Origin: an uncultured Eubacteriales bacterium
GTDB taxonomy: Bacteria; Bacillota; Clostridia; Christensenellales; Borkfalkiaceae
Length of the DNA stretch: 64,000 nucleotides
NCBI GenBank assembly: GCA_900540805.1
Contig: UQHL01000001.1
Span: 310,001 to 374,000 of the forward strand
Reading direction: 5' to 3'
The stretch's first letter is position 1, and every line of letters starts with the position of its first letter. A program made the position numbers and the translations under genes. This document shows, in pieces, positions 51,174 to 59,175 of this stretch. The notes under the pieces are model-generated. The model worked only from the letters and a program-made list of their open reading frames with translations, was not told where the DNA came from and did no database searches.

Positions 51174-51355
51174 TTTTCCGTCTCCTTGCTTCCGTCGGCA
51201 GCCGTCAAAGCCCTGCCCTTAAGCTACGCCGCCGTTTTTCGTCTCTCCGCTCTCGTCGGCGGTCGTCAAATTCTTTCTTTTAAGATATGCCGCCGCTTTT
51301 ATCTCCTTAATCCCGACGGCCGTCGTCAAAGCCCTGTCCTTAAGAAACTGTCTCC
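51128..51355. repeat. Degenerate tandem copies of the ruvA 5' end
   Basis: About 60-bp units, aligned by the GGAGAC-type ribosome site at 51180-51185, 51241-51246, 51301-51306 and 51350-51355. The first contains the live ruvA ribosome site and start. In the other three the ATG is replaced by GCGGCG-like bases, so they are decayed copies lying between ruvC and ruvA. Confidence 0.8.
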
Positions 51356-51949
51356 TCAATCCTGCCCGCGCCGCTTCCGGCCCTTTTCAAGCTCCATGGC
51401 CGATTTGAAATAGCTCCCCGTCACCGCGTTTTTATCCTTGGTGCGCGTGCTGTTTTCCACGGAGAATAATGCGCCGAATCTGCTGGTAAACGCATGACAG
51501 AGGGCGATCGCCAGCGCGTCGGCGGCGTCGTCGGGGCGCGGAACGCTCTTTAAGCGGAGCAACGAGGTCACCACCTGCTGAATCTGTTGTTTGTCGGCGC
51601 GGCCGTAGCCCGTCAGCGCCTGTTTGATCTGCATGGGGGTATATTCGTAAAGCCTGCCGCACTTTTTGACGCAGGCGAGCAAGGTAACGCCCCTCGCCTG
51701 AGCCACCGCGATGCCCGTCGTGATGTTTTTGGTGAAAAACAATTCTTCCAAAGCGACTTCCTCGGGGGCGAACCTGTCGATGATCTTATTGACGCCCTCC
51801 TCGAGAATTGCGAGGCGCACGGGCAGGGTCTCCTCTTTGGGCGTAACCACCACGCCGTAATCGATCGCGCGGCAGTTTCCGTTTTTATCCTTATCGACCA
51901 CGCCGTAGCCCATGGTGGCAATTCCGGGGTCAATCCCGAGTATTATCAT
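51356..51949 (-). CDS. ruvC: Holliday junction resolvase RuvC
   Basis: A 197-residue resolvase with first catalytic Asp in MIILGIDPGIATMGYG, E in ALEELFF near residue 66, and late acidic pair in PRPDDAADALAIALCH. The C-terminus is somewhat longer than usual, with a basic tail. First gene of the ruv operon, divergent from argH. Confidence 0.96.
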   Translation of the reverse strand: MIILGIDPGIATMGYGVVDKDKNGNCRAIDYGVVVTPKEETLPVRLAILEEGVNKIIDRFAPEEVALEELFFTKNITTGIAVAQARGVTLLACVKKCGRLYEYTPMQIKQALTGYGRADKQQIQQVVTSLLRLKSVPRPDDAADALAIALCHAFTSRFGALFSVENSTRTKDKNAVTGSYFKSAMELEKGRKRRGQD

Positions 51950-52017
51950 ATTTCCTCGCTTTGTGCCTTAAAAAGACTTGATAAATTCTTCAAAAAATAG
52001 TAAAATAATTCTATCTT

Positions 52018-52046
52018 ATTGTACCCCAATCAAGTTAAAAAGTCAA
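52018..52046 (-). promoter_or_regulatory. Promoter of the ruvC operon
   Basis: Minus strand: -35 TTGACT (52041-52046), 17-bp spacer, -10 TACAAT (52018-52023). Confidence 0.7.
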
Positions 52047-52074
52047 GTCAAACGCATACACGGAGAAGGAAAAC

Positions 52075-53463
52075 ATGAAATTATGGGAAGGCAGGTTTGC
52101 CGCGCCTACGGCGGCGGACGCGGACGCGTTCAACGAATCGCTCTCTTTCGACAAAAAGCTCTATCGGGCGGACATTACCGCCTCGCTTGCGCACGCGGAA
52201 ATGCTGGCGCGGTGCGGCATTATTTCCGAAGCGGACGGACGGGCGATCGACGAAGGGCTTAAAGAAATCCTCGCCGACATCGAAGCGGGGAAATTGACGA
52301 TCGAGGGTCAGGAGGATATCCATTCCTTTGTCGAAAACGAGCTCGTCTCCCGCGTCGGAGACGCGGGGAAACGCCTGCATACCGCCAGGAGCAGAAACGA
52401 CCAGGTCGCCACCGATTTTCGCCTGTACGTGCGCGGCTCCATAGGGGAAATTCTCGAGTTGATTAAAAACCTCGTCTCAACCCTGGTAGGGCTTTCCGAA
52501 AAACACGTCCGCCATATCATGCCCGGCTATACCCATCTGAGAAAGGCTCAACCCATCAACTGCGCGCAGTATTTCAACGCTTATGCGGAAATGTTTCTGC
52601 GCGACGCCGACCGCTTTGCCGACGCCTATAAGCGCGCCGACGTCATGCCTTTGGGCAGCGGCGCACTGGCGGGGACGAGTTATCCCATCGACCGCGAGCT
52701 CACCCGTTCTCTCCTCGGCTTCGCCTCGGTGTCCCAAAATTCCCTCGACGCCGTTTCCGACCGCGATTTCGCCGCCGAGTACCTCTTCTGTTGCTCGCTC
52801 GTCATGGCTCACCTTTCGAGGCTTTGCGAGGATACGATTTTATATACCTCGACGGAATTCGGCTTCTGGGAAATGCCCGACGCCTATTCGACGGGTTCCT
52901 CGATCATGCCGCAAAAGAAAAATCCCGATATTTCGGAGCTCGTGCGCGGCAAAACGGGCAGGGTCTATGGCGATCTCGTGGCGCTTCTCACGACGATCAA
53001 GGGCGTTCCCCTCGCCTACAACAAAGATTTGCAGGAGGATAAGGAGGGGGTATTCGACGCGGAAAAGACGGTGAAGGACTGCCTGTCCATCTATGCGGAG
53101 ATGCTGGGGGCGATCACGCTCGACGTAAAGCGCATGGAACAAGCCGCGGCGGAGGATTTCACCTGCGCCACGGACGTGGCGGATTACCTCGCCAAACGGG
53201 GCGTCCCCTTCCGCACCGCGCACGGCGTCGTGGGAAAAATCGTGCGCTATTGTCTCGAAAAGGGCAAGACGCTGGAAACGCTGTCTTTGGACGAATATCG
53301 GGCGCACAGCGACGCTTTCGAGGAAGATATTCTCTCTCTCGTGCGGGCGCGGGCCTCGGCGGACGCGAGAAACAGCGTCGGCGGCAGCGGCACGGCCGCT
53401 GCGAAAGCGGGCATTAAAAGCATCAGGGCGCGGCTGAAAAAGCTCCCCTCCTTCGGCGGATAA
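52075..53463 (+). CDS. argH: Argininosuccinate lyase
   Basis: Splits argininosuccinate into arginine and fumarate. The 462-residue protein has the N-terminal KLWEGRFAAPTAADADAFNE, RSRNDQVATDFRLYVR and the family signature GSSIMPQKKNPD with its catalytic serine loop. argG is not adjacent. GAGAAGG precedes the ATG. The last coding bases are repeated immediately after the stop. Confidence 0.96.
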   Translation: MKLWEGRFAAPTAADADAFNESLSFDKKLYRADITASLAHAEMLARCGIISEADGRAIDEGLKEILADIEAGKLTIEGQEDIHSFVENELVSRVGDAGKRLHTARSRNDQVATDFRLYVRGSIGEILELIKNLVSTLVGLSEKHVRHIMPGYTHLRKAQPINCAQYFNAYAEMFLRDADRFADAYKRADVMPLGSGALAGTSYPIDRELTRSLLGFASVSQNSLDAVSDRDFAAEYLFCCSLVMAHLSRLCEDTILYTSTEFGFWEMPDAYSTGSSIMPQKKNPDISELVRGKTGRVYGDLVALLTTIKGVPLAYNKDLQEDKEGVFDAEKTVKDCLSIYAEMLGAITLDVKRMEQAAAEDFTCATDVADYLAKRGVPFRTAHGVVGKIVRYCLEKGKTLETLSLDEYRAHSDAFEEDILSLVRARASADARNSVGGSGTAAAKAGIKSIRARLKKLPSFGG

Positions 53464-53493
53464 ATTAAAGCTCCCCTCTCTCGACGGATAAAT
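53432..53493. repeat. Tandem duplication of the argH 3' end
   Basis: AAGCTCCCCTCCTTCGGCGG followed by ATAAATT (spanning the stop codon) recurs about 29 bp later as AAGCTCCCCTCTCTCGACGG with the same ATAAATT. The second copy is noncoding. Confidence 0.75.
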
Positions 53494-53519
53494 TTCCGAA
53501 AAAAAGTGGCAGAGGGGGC

Positions 53520-53547
53520 TTGACTTCTTCCCAAACTGTGCTATACT
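53520..53547 (+). promoter_or_regulatory. Promoter of the 59-residue peptide gene
   Basis: -35 TTGACT (53520-53525), 16-bp spacer, -10 TATACT (53542-53547). Confidence 0.7.
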
Positions 53548-53579
53548 GTCTGTGCGACGGGAAAAAGGGAGGAGAAATT

Positions 53580-53759
53580 ATGAAAACTGTACGGTTTGCA
53601 AACGTCGTCCGCCTCTTCGGGGCGGACGTTCTTCTTCTCGGACTTTTCGGCAGGCTTGCGTCCGCGTTGGCAAAAAAGCTGTCCGCGCTTGCAAAAGCGC
53701 TCGACGGTTTCGCGGCGGAGCTGAAAGGCAGGGCGGCCGCTTTGGAAAAGCAGCGATAA
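53580..53759 (+). CDS. 59-residue amphipathic small protein
   Basis: A stand-alone gene with its own promoter, GGGAGGAG ribosome site and strong terminator. The product is basic and almost wholly helical: a hydrophobic stretch (GADVLLLGLFGRLASALA) followed by Ala/Lys/Leu heptad-like sequence (KKLSALAKALDGFAAELKGR) ending LEKQR. It has no signal peptide and no known family that I recognise. It could be a membrane-associated helix, a toxin-like peptide or a spore-related small protein; only the gene structure is well supported. Confidence 0.65.
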   Translation: MKTVRFANVVRLFGADVLLLGLFGRLASALAKKLSALAKALDGFAAELKGRAAALEKQR

Positions 53760-53770
53760 CCGCCGGGGAT

Positions 53771-53809
53771 TCGGGCGTTCGGGGGGTTCTCCGAACGCCC
53801 GGATTTTTT
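53771..53809 (+). terminator. Terminator of the 59-residue peptide gene
   Basis: CGGGCGTTCGG, 8-nt loop, CCGAACGCCCG, followed by GATTTTTT. Confidence 0.9.
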
Positions 53810-53842
53810 ATAAAAAACCGCGCCGCGGGCAGGGAAAAAAAT

Positions 53843-53878
53843 ACATACTTCCCGAAAAAAGAAACATACTCGGTATGT
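53843..53878 (+). promoter_or_regulatory. ACATACT repeats before gerA: possible forespore promoter
   Basis: ACATACT at 53843-53849 and 53864-53870; the second also forms the inverted repeat ACATAC-TCG-GTATGT with 53873-53878, over the GTG start. The pair roughly fits -35 and -10 elements of a sigma-F/G promoter, which would give a nearly leaderless message. Confidence 0.3.
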
Positions 53879-55349
53879 GGAAAAACTGACAAAAAAATTG
53901 AAAGACAATATCGAAGGCGTCAAGGCGGTATTGAGCGCGGAGGATATCCTCGTCTATGGATTTCTGACGGGAGACGGCACGGAATGCGCCATCGTCTATA
54001 CCGACGGCATGGTGGATAAAGCGTTGCTCGGCGATCTCGCCGCGCGGCCGCTCTCCAAGCTTACGCCCGAAAACAAGGAAAAGGGCTTCACCCCGGAAGA
54101 AGTGAAACAAACCCTTCTCTTTCCCGAGCTGAAGGAAGAGACGCAGCTGCAAAACATCTTTGCCGAAGTGCTGGACGGCAACAGCCTCCTTCTCGTCGAT
54201 GGCCTGGAGACAGGCCTGATCGTCGGGGCAAAGCTGCTGCCCGTTCGCACGGTAATGGAACCGCCTACGGATATCGCGGTGAAAGGCCCGCGGGAAGGCT
54301 TTATCGAGGACATCAAAACCAATATGGCGCTGCTGAGAAAACGCCTCAAGACCCCCGATCTCAAATTCGAGCTGCAAAAGGCGGGAAAGCGTTCGCAGAC
54401 GAACATAGCGATCTGTTATCTTGACGGCATTTGCGACGAAAAGGTGAAAAAAGAGGTTGCGGCGCGCATCGGGGAGATCGACATCGACTGTATCCCCGAT
54501 TCTTCCTACGTAGCCGCGTTTATCGCGCCGCGGAAGCATTCCATTTTCCGCGAGGTGGGGACGACGGAAAAGCCCGATATTCTCGCGGCGAAAATGGCCG
54601 AGGGCAGAGTGGGGATTCTCGTGGACGGCTCCCCCATCGCGCTCACCGTTCCCTTTATCCTCACGGAGGACTTCCAGAGTAGCGAGGACTACTTCGTCTC
54701 CCCTTTCATGGCGACCATTTTCCGCGCGATACGCTTTCTGGCTATCCTCATCGCGCTCCTGCTGCCGGCGTTTTATGTGACGTCGCAGCTTTTCAAGATG
54801 CAGCTGATCCCGTTGGGGCTGATGCTGAACATCGCCAGCAGCGTACAGGGACTGCCCCTCTCTCCCAGCCTGGAAATGTTTCTCGTCCTGCTGACGCTGG
54901 AGGTATTGAAGGAAGCGAGCATCCGAATGCCGAAATACGTCGGCATGGCGCTGTCCATCGTCGGCGCGCTGGTGCTGGGCGAGGCGGCGGTGTCCGCGGG
55001 ATTCGTCTCGACGCCCGCGATCATCATCGTGGCCTTTTCGGGTATCTGTCTCTACACCGTCCCCAATTTTACGGAGACGGGGAGTATTCTTAGATGGCTC
55101 TTTCTCATCGTAGCGGGCAGTATCGGCCCGTTCGGCATCGTCCTTCTGGTCGCGTTTATCATCTATTATCTCCTGAGCGCGGACGCCTTCGGCATGCCGC
55201 TTCTCGCGCCGTTCTCGCCCTTCGTCGCGCACGATTTGAGGGATTCCCTCGTCAAATACAACATGCAGAGCCTGAAACAGCGTCCCCGGCTGTTCCGCTC
55301 GCCCAATAAGACGCGGCTGAAATCCGCCGACGAAAAAGGAGAAGACTGA
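53877..55349 (+). CDS. Spore germinant receptor A subunit (GerA family)
   Basis: A 490-residue GerAA/GerKA-type protein: a soluble N-terminal half (AIVYTDGMVDKALLGDL, VDGLETGLIVGAKLLPVRTV, PPTDIAVKGPREGFIEDIKT with NMALLRKRLKT) and four to six TM helices in the C-terminal half (residues about 285-450). Senses germinants together with the B and C proteins at the spore inner membrane. The best start is GTG at 53877, since later starts cut conserved sequence. No Shine-Dalgarno is visible, and repeated ACATACT blocks lie just upstream. Confidence 0.93.
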   Translation: MEKLTKKLKDNIEGVKAVLSAEDILVYGFLTGDGTECAIVYTDGMVDKALLGDLAARPLSKLTPENKEKGFTPEEVKQTLLFPELKEETQLQNIFAEVLDGNSLLLVDGLETGLIVGAKLLPVRTVMEPPTDIAVKGPREGFIEDIKTNMALLRKRLKTPDLKFELQKAGKRSQTNIAICYLDGICDEKVKKEVAARIGEIDIDCIPDSSYVAAFIAPRKHSIFREVGTTEKPDILAAKMAEGRVGILVDGSPIALTVPFILTEDFQSSEDYFVSPFMATIFRAIRFLAILIALLLPAFYVTSQLFKMQLIPLGLMLNIASSVQGLPLSPSLEMFLVLLTLEVLKEASIRMPKYVGMALSIVGALVLGEAAVSAGFVSTPAIIIVAFSGICLYTVPNFTETGSILRWLFLIVAGSIGPFGIVLLVAFIIYYLLSADAFGMPLLAPFSPFVAHDLRDSLVKYNMQSLKQRPRLFRSPNKTRLKSADEKGED

Positions 55350-55350
55350 T

Positions 55351-56505
55351 ATGCCCGCAATTCATCCCATTCAACAAGACCGCCCCGCCATCAACGGACG
55401 TCAGCTCTGCTTTTTTGTGGCGTTTGTCGTCCCCGTATCCAAGCTTTTGTCCGCCCCTGCCCAGCTGGCCGAATTCGCCAAAGGCGATCTGCTGGTGCCC
55501 GCTTTGGCGCAGTATCTTCTCCAGGCCGCCGTGCTGGCCGTGATTATGTTTCTCGCCTCGCGCACAGACAAAAGCTTTTTCCAGCTTTTAGGCGACACTT
55601 TCGGATATGTCACGGCGCGGATTATCTATATTCTCTATGCGCTGTATTTTGTCTTTTTCAGTCTCCTGCCCCTATTGGACCTCGAGCGCTTCGTCTATAC
55701 GGCGTTTTTCGACACCGCGCCCCACATGTACGTGTTTACGCCCTTCTTCTTTTTGAGCGCGTTTATCTGCACGAAAAATCTGAAGGCCTTCGGGCGCAGC
55801 GCCGATATCGCCATGCCCCTCTTTCTGCTCTCTTTCGTCGGACTGATGGTCATGGCTCTGGGACAGGCGGATTTCAGCAATATCATGCCCATCTTCGGCA
55901 CCCCTGCCAAAGCTTCCTCAACAGGCTTTCTGCGTACCATCGGACAGTTTTCCGATACGGCGTTTTTCCTGCCCCTTTTGGGTACCTACCGTTATAAAAA
56001 GGGGGACGGAAAAAAAGTCATGCTTTCCTACGGACTGGGCGCGCTGTTCGTTCTGTTTTTCCTCGCGGTGTTTTACGGGGTATTCGGCATTCTCGCCCCC
56101 AGGCAGACTTATGCTTTCGCTAAGATCGCTCAATATTTTCAGGCGCTCGCCGTCGTCGGACGCTTCGATCTGCTGCTCGTCTATCTCATGACCATCGTCA
56201 TGCTCTTTTACTATTGCTTCCCCCTGCAGTTGGCCGTCGAATGCTTCTGCACGGCCGTGAACACCGAAAAAAAAGTCTGGGCGTCCGCCGCGCTCAATAT
56301 TTTGCTGTTCCTCTACGCCTTTATGTTTACGAGGTACTACAACCTGCTTTACGACACCATCGCAGGAAAGCTGTTCTGGGTTTTCCTGATCTTCGCTGAT
56401 CTGATCCCCGTGCTCTGTCTCTGCCTCAACCGAAAGCCGCGCGAGGGGAAAAAGAACACGGAAAAAAAGACGGGAACGACGAAAAAGGAGAAGGGTTATG
56501 CATAG
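55351..56505 (+). CDS. Spore germinant receptor B subunit (GerB family permease)
   Basis: A 384-residue ten-TM protein of the amino-acid-permease-like GerAB/spore permease family (NGRQLCFFVAFVVPVSKLLS at the start, LGDTFGYVTARIIYILYALY, LSSTGFLRTIGQFSDTAFFL-like region). It probably binds the germinant. It begins 1 nt after the gerA stop and overlaps gerC by 8 nt. Confidence 0.92.
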   Translation: MPAIHPIQQDRPAINGRQLCFFVAFVVPVSKLLSAPAQLAEFAKGDLLVPALAQYLLQAAVLAVIMFLASRTDKSFFQLLGDTFGYVTARIIYILYALYFVFFSLLPLLDLERFVYTAFFDTAPHMYVFTPFFFLSAFICTKNLKAFGRSADIAMPLFLLSFVGLMVMALGQADFSNIMPIFGTPAKASSTGFLRTIGQFSDTAFFLPLLGTYRYKKGDGKKVMLSYGLGALFVLFFLAVFYGVFGILAPRQTYAFAKIAQYFQALAVVGRFDLLLVYLMTIVMLFYYCFPLQLAVECFCTAVNTEKKVWASAALNILLFLYAFMFTRYYNLLYDTIAGKLFWVFLIFADLIPVLCLCLNRKPREGKKNTEKKTGTTKKEKGYA

Positions 56506-57832
56506 CAGAAATTCGGTAAGATATTATCTCATTCTTGCGGCGATTGTGACGTTCCTTTTCTTTTCCAACGATTTCGGGCTGATCGATATCCAGAAAACCG
56601 CCATCGTCATGGCCGTGGGCATCGACCGTGAGGGGCCTACCTTTATCCTGACGACGCAGATCGCCGTTCCGCAATCCTCCGATCAGGGCGAACAGGCGCA
56701 GGCCGTGCAGATCGAGAGCCGCGGCGAAACCATCGCCGACGCATTCAACCAGATCAACGCAAAAACGGGCTGGTATCCCAAGCTGGTGTTCTGCAATCTC
56801 GTCGTTTTGGGCGAGCAGATGATAAAGAGCAACGTCTTCGACGCGCTGGACTTTTTTTTGAGAGACGAGTATATGTCGGACAACTGTCTGGTGGCGGCGT
56901 GCGAAGGCACGGCAAAAGAAATCCTGAACACCAAGACCCCCATCGATCCGATGTCGGGCGTCGCCGCACAAAAGGTTTTGTCCGATCACGCGGCGCGCGT
57001 GGGTACGGTGGCGTCCAATACGCTGCGCGAATTTGCCATGGGATACTTCAGCTACAGCAAAAGCGGGTATCTGCCTGTCTTAAAGCCCGAAAAACAGCAG
57101 GAGTCTTCGGGGGAAAACGGCGGCGAAGGCGGCGGGGAACAACAGCAGTCCTCCGAGGGCGGCGGGGAAAAGGGCGCGTTTTTGGAAAATCCTCCCCTCC
57201 CCGGGGCGGAAGGAGAACAGAGCGCGCTTAAGGGGGAGCGCCCCGTCCCCGCGGCGGGCGGCTCGGGCGGAAGCGGGCCGAGCGCGGGCGGACAGGCCGC
57301 AGGCGGAGGCGGAAAAGAGGAGGAAAAGGTGTTCAGCGCAAGCGAGACCGCCTTATTTTACGACGGTATCTATGCGGGAAAGCTGGACCAGGACGAAACG
57401 TTTGCTTTCAGCATCGTCAAAAACAAGCTGCGGCTGGCTTCCTATACGCCCAAAAGCGACGGGATCCCCTATACGCTGATCGTCAAGCACAACCTGCCGT
57501 CGCTTAAATTTTCCGTGGACGACAATTCTATGGCTCGCTTAAAAATTAAGCTGAAGGTTACCGCAGGGTTACAGGATACTTCCTACGGACAGTCGATCGA
57601 CGAGCTTGCCAACGCCGGAAAAGTGCCGCCGAAAGTGTTTGAAGCGGCCAAAAAGGATCTCGAAAAGAAGATTTCGCAGGTATTTGAAAAGAGCCGGAAA
57701 AGCCGCTGCGACGTCTTTAACGTCCTCGATCGGCTACAAAAATTTGAAAGCGATTATTTCCCCGCCTTCCGCGAGGATATCCTCGACCGCCTCATCTTCA
57801 GCGTGGACGTCACTTTCGAAAGCCTCCGCTGA
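56498..57832 (+). CDS. Spore germinant receptor C subunit (Ger(x)C), no lipobox
   Basis: A 444-residue GerC-type protein. The N-terminus LIDIQKTAIVMAVGIDREG and the C-terminal block KVPPKVFEAAKKDLEKKIS are family-typical. Two departures are visible: there is no lipobox cysteine after the N-terminal hydrophobic segment (YYLILAAIVTFLFFS), so it would be held by an uncleaved helix rather than lipid; and residues about 198-278 are a low-complexity Gly/Ser/Glu/Pro insert. No frameshift is seen, so the gene is probably functional. Confidence 0.9.
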   Translation: MHSRNSVRYYLILAAIVTFLFFSNDFGLIDIQKTAIVMAVGIDREGPTFILTTQIAVPQSSDQGEQAQAVQIESRGETIADAFNQINAKTGWYPKLVFCNLVVLGEQMIKSNVFDALDFFLRDEYMSDNCLVAACEGTAKEILNTKTPIDPMSGVAAQKVLSDHAARVGTVASNTLREFAMGYFSYSKSGYLPVLKPEKQQESSGENGGEGGGEQQQSSEGGGEKGAFLENPPLPGAEGEQSALKGERPVPAAGGSGGSGPSAGGQAAGGGGKEEEKVFSASETALFYDGIYAGKLDQDETFAFSIVKNKLRLASYTPKSDGIPYTLIVKHNLPSLKFSVDDNSMARLKIKLKVTAGLQDTSYGQSIDELANAGKVPPKVFEAAKKDLEKKISQVFEKSRKSRCDVFNVLDRLQKFESDYFPAFREDILDRLIFSVDVTFESLR

Positions 57833-57906
57833 CGCTTTCCGATTTTCGTTACACACGGCTGTCAAATATTTCCTGCAAATTTCACAAAAAATTTTCCAAA
57901 ACCCCC

Positions 57907-57934
57907 TTGACAAATCAGAAATCTGTGCTATAAT
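57907..57934 (+). promoter_or_regulatory. Promoter of the large noncoding RNA
   Basis: Full consensus: -35 TTGACA (57907-57912), 16-bp spacer, -10 TATAAT (57929-57934). Confidence 0.85.
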
Positions 57935-57941
57935 ATAGGTA

Positions 57942-58375
57942 CAAAAGATAAGAACGACCAAAAGTTGTGATTATCTTTCAATAAGCAAGGGGTGCAGACC
58001 AATGAACAAGTAACTCACAGACGCCAAAAGTCGATTGGCAGGAGGCCGCGGGGACGCGGCGGAATGATAACCGAACCGAAAGGTTGCGAGACGAAAGGAG
58101 GTAACGGAAAAGACGTGAAAAAAAGGCTTGTAAGATTACTCATCCTTTACCCTGAATCTAAAGTGAGGTGCTACTCCAATGTACAGTGAAATCGAGGAGT
58201 CTAAAAAGAGTTAAGTTCCGTGGGCAACGGTAAACAGCGCGGAAAACAAGGGACACCGCGACCCGAATTTAATTTCGGACATGGTACGGAATAAACGCGA
58301 AAATGACTCCGTACAACTGAATATACCAAAGACTAAAAATTTCCCCCGCAAGATGCTTGCGGGGGTTGCTTTTTA
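57942..58375 (+). ncRNA. Structured noncoding RNA of about 430 nt, family not recognised
   Basis: A transcription unit with a consensus promoter and strong terminator but no convincing protein. Many nested stems can be seen: AAAGATAA with TTATCTTT (57944-57951/57971-57978) around an inner ACGAC/GTTGT; GCCGCG-GGGA-CGCGGC (58045-58060); AACC-GAAA-GGTT (near 58074-58085); ACTCC with GGAGT; CCGT-GGGCA-ACGG inside TTCCG/CGGAA; CCGAA/TTCGG; TACGGA/TCCGTA. GNRA-type loops are frequent. It lacks the hallmarks of RNase P RNA (GAGGAAAGTCC), tmRNA and 6S. The raiA, ROOL and OLE classes of large clostridial RNAs should be tested; I cannot confirm any. Confidence 0.75.
58343..58375 (+). terminator. Terminator of the noncoding RNA
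   Basis: CCCCCGCAAG, ATG loop, CTTGCGGGGG, followed by TTGCTTTTTATTT. Confidence 0.9.
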
Positions 58376-58382
58376 TTTGGGC

Positions 58383-58525
58383 GACGATTTGCAACGAGGA
58401 ATCGTACAGAGAGTTGTTTTTTGTTTAGGTGACAATCTGTGCCGAGGATTTTACAGAGAGTTGCTTTTTGTTTAGATGACAATCTGTGCCGAGGTTTTTT
58501 ACAGAGAGTTGCTTTTTGTTTGGAC
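58383..58525. repeat. Three 47-48-bp tandem repeats
   Basis: Units at 58383-58430, 58431-58477 and 58478-58525, sharing ACAGAGAGTTG and TTTTTGTTT blocks. The last part (TTGCTTTTT..TTTGG) also matches the tail of the RNA terminator just before, so the array may have grown from that tail. It has no unique spacers. Confidence 0.85.
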
Positions 58526-58565
58526 GGCTGCGGGCAGGTTGTCTTTTGCGCCCGCGGTCTTTTCT

Positions 58566-59147
58566 TCACCTTCGGGCCGCGGCATAAACGGAATTGACGA
58601 AAGAAAGGATTTCGGTTACGTCGGTGAAATCCCGGTTATCCACAGGTATCCACTCCTCTATGTCCTGCTCCTCTATCCCTTTATCGCCGTAAAAATATTC
58701 GATTCTGTCCTTATAAAAATTTAGGATAAACTGATTTTTTTGTCCGACTGCCGCGGGGAAAAAGAAATTGATATTGGGGTTTTCTCCTTTTCTGTCCACG
58801 TTTACGCCGACGGCGGCCCGCGGAAAATCCAGCCCTTTCAGGAGATTTTTCGTTCCGCCTTTCAGATATTCGGAAAATGCCACGACGAATACGTCGGGCG
58901 CGTCGGCATGCGCATCGACATACGCTTTCAGCCTCCTCGCATACGCACTTTCCGCGCACCAGCTTAAAGGAAGAAACATCAGAATGAAAAAAGTAAAATC
59001 GGCAATCAGCAACAGGGCCAACGCCGCGTTATTTTTTCTCAATACGATCGTCAAAACGATACAGGCAAGCGTCAAAAAGAGAAAAACGAAACTCAACAGC
59101 TTCATGTTTTTTCTCTTTTTATCGTCGAATAGATTTTTATATTTCAT
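58566..59147 (-). CDS. Small membrane protein, unknown
   Basis: A 193-residue protein: basic N-terminus (MKYKNLFDDKKRKNMK), two adjacent TM helices (LLSFVFLFLTLACIVLTIVL and LALLLIADFTFFILMFLPLS), then a soluble domain of about 125 residues (VFVVAFSEYLKGGTKNLLKG, NPNINFFFPAAVGQKNQFIL, YKDRIEYFYGD). No family is recognised. The start at 59147 follows GGAGAAAG and lies 28 bp after the MreB-like gene. Confidence 0.65.
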   Translation of the reverse strand: MKYKNLFDDKKRKNMKLLSFVFLFLTLACIVLTIVLRKNNAALALLLIADFTFFILMFLPLSWCAESAYARRLKAYVDAHADAPDVFVVAFSEYLKGGTKNLLKGLDFPRAAVGVNVDRKGENPNINFFFPAAVGQKNQFILNFYKDRIEYFYGDKGIEEQDIEEWIPVDNRDFTDVTEILSFVNSVYAAARR

Positions 59148-59175
59148 TCTTCTTTCTCCGAACACGGCGAAAGCG

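Noticed and set aside
53808..55232. 474-codon open frame opposite gerA
   Set aside because: Antisense shadow with polar, low-complexity composition.
57992..58189. 65-codon frame inside the large RNA
   Set aside because: No ribosome site, odd composition and overlap with strong RNA stems.
57942..58375. RNase P RNA or tmRNA
   Set aside because: The GAGGAAAGTCC core, a CCA-type acceptor end and a tag-peptide frame are all missing.
58383..58525. CRISPR array
   Set aside because: Adjacent similar units without unique spacers and no cas genes.
58333..58569. 78-codon minus-strand frame across the tandem repeats
   Set aside because: Repeat units are 47 and 48 bp, so the frame changes between units; looks like chance.
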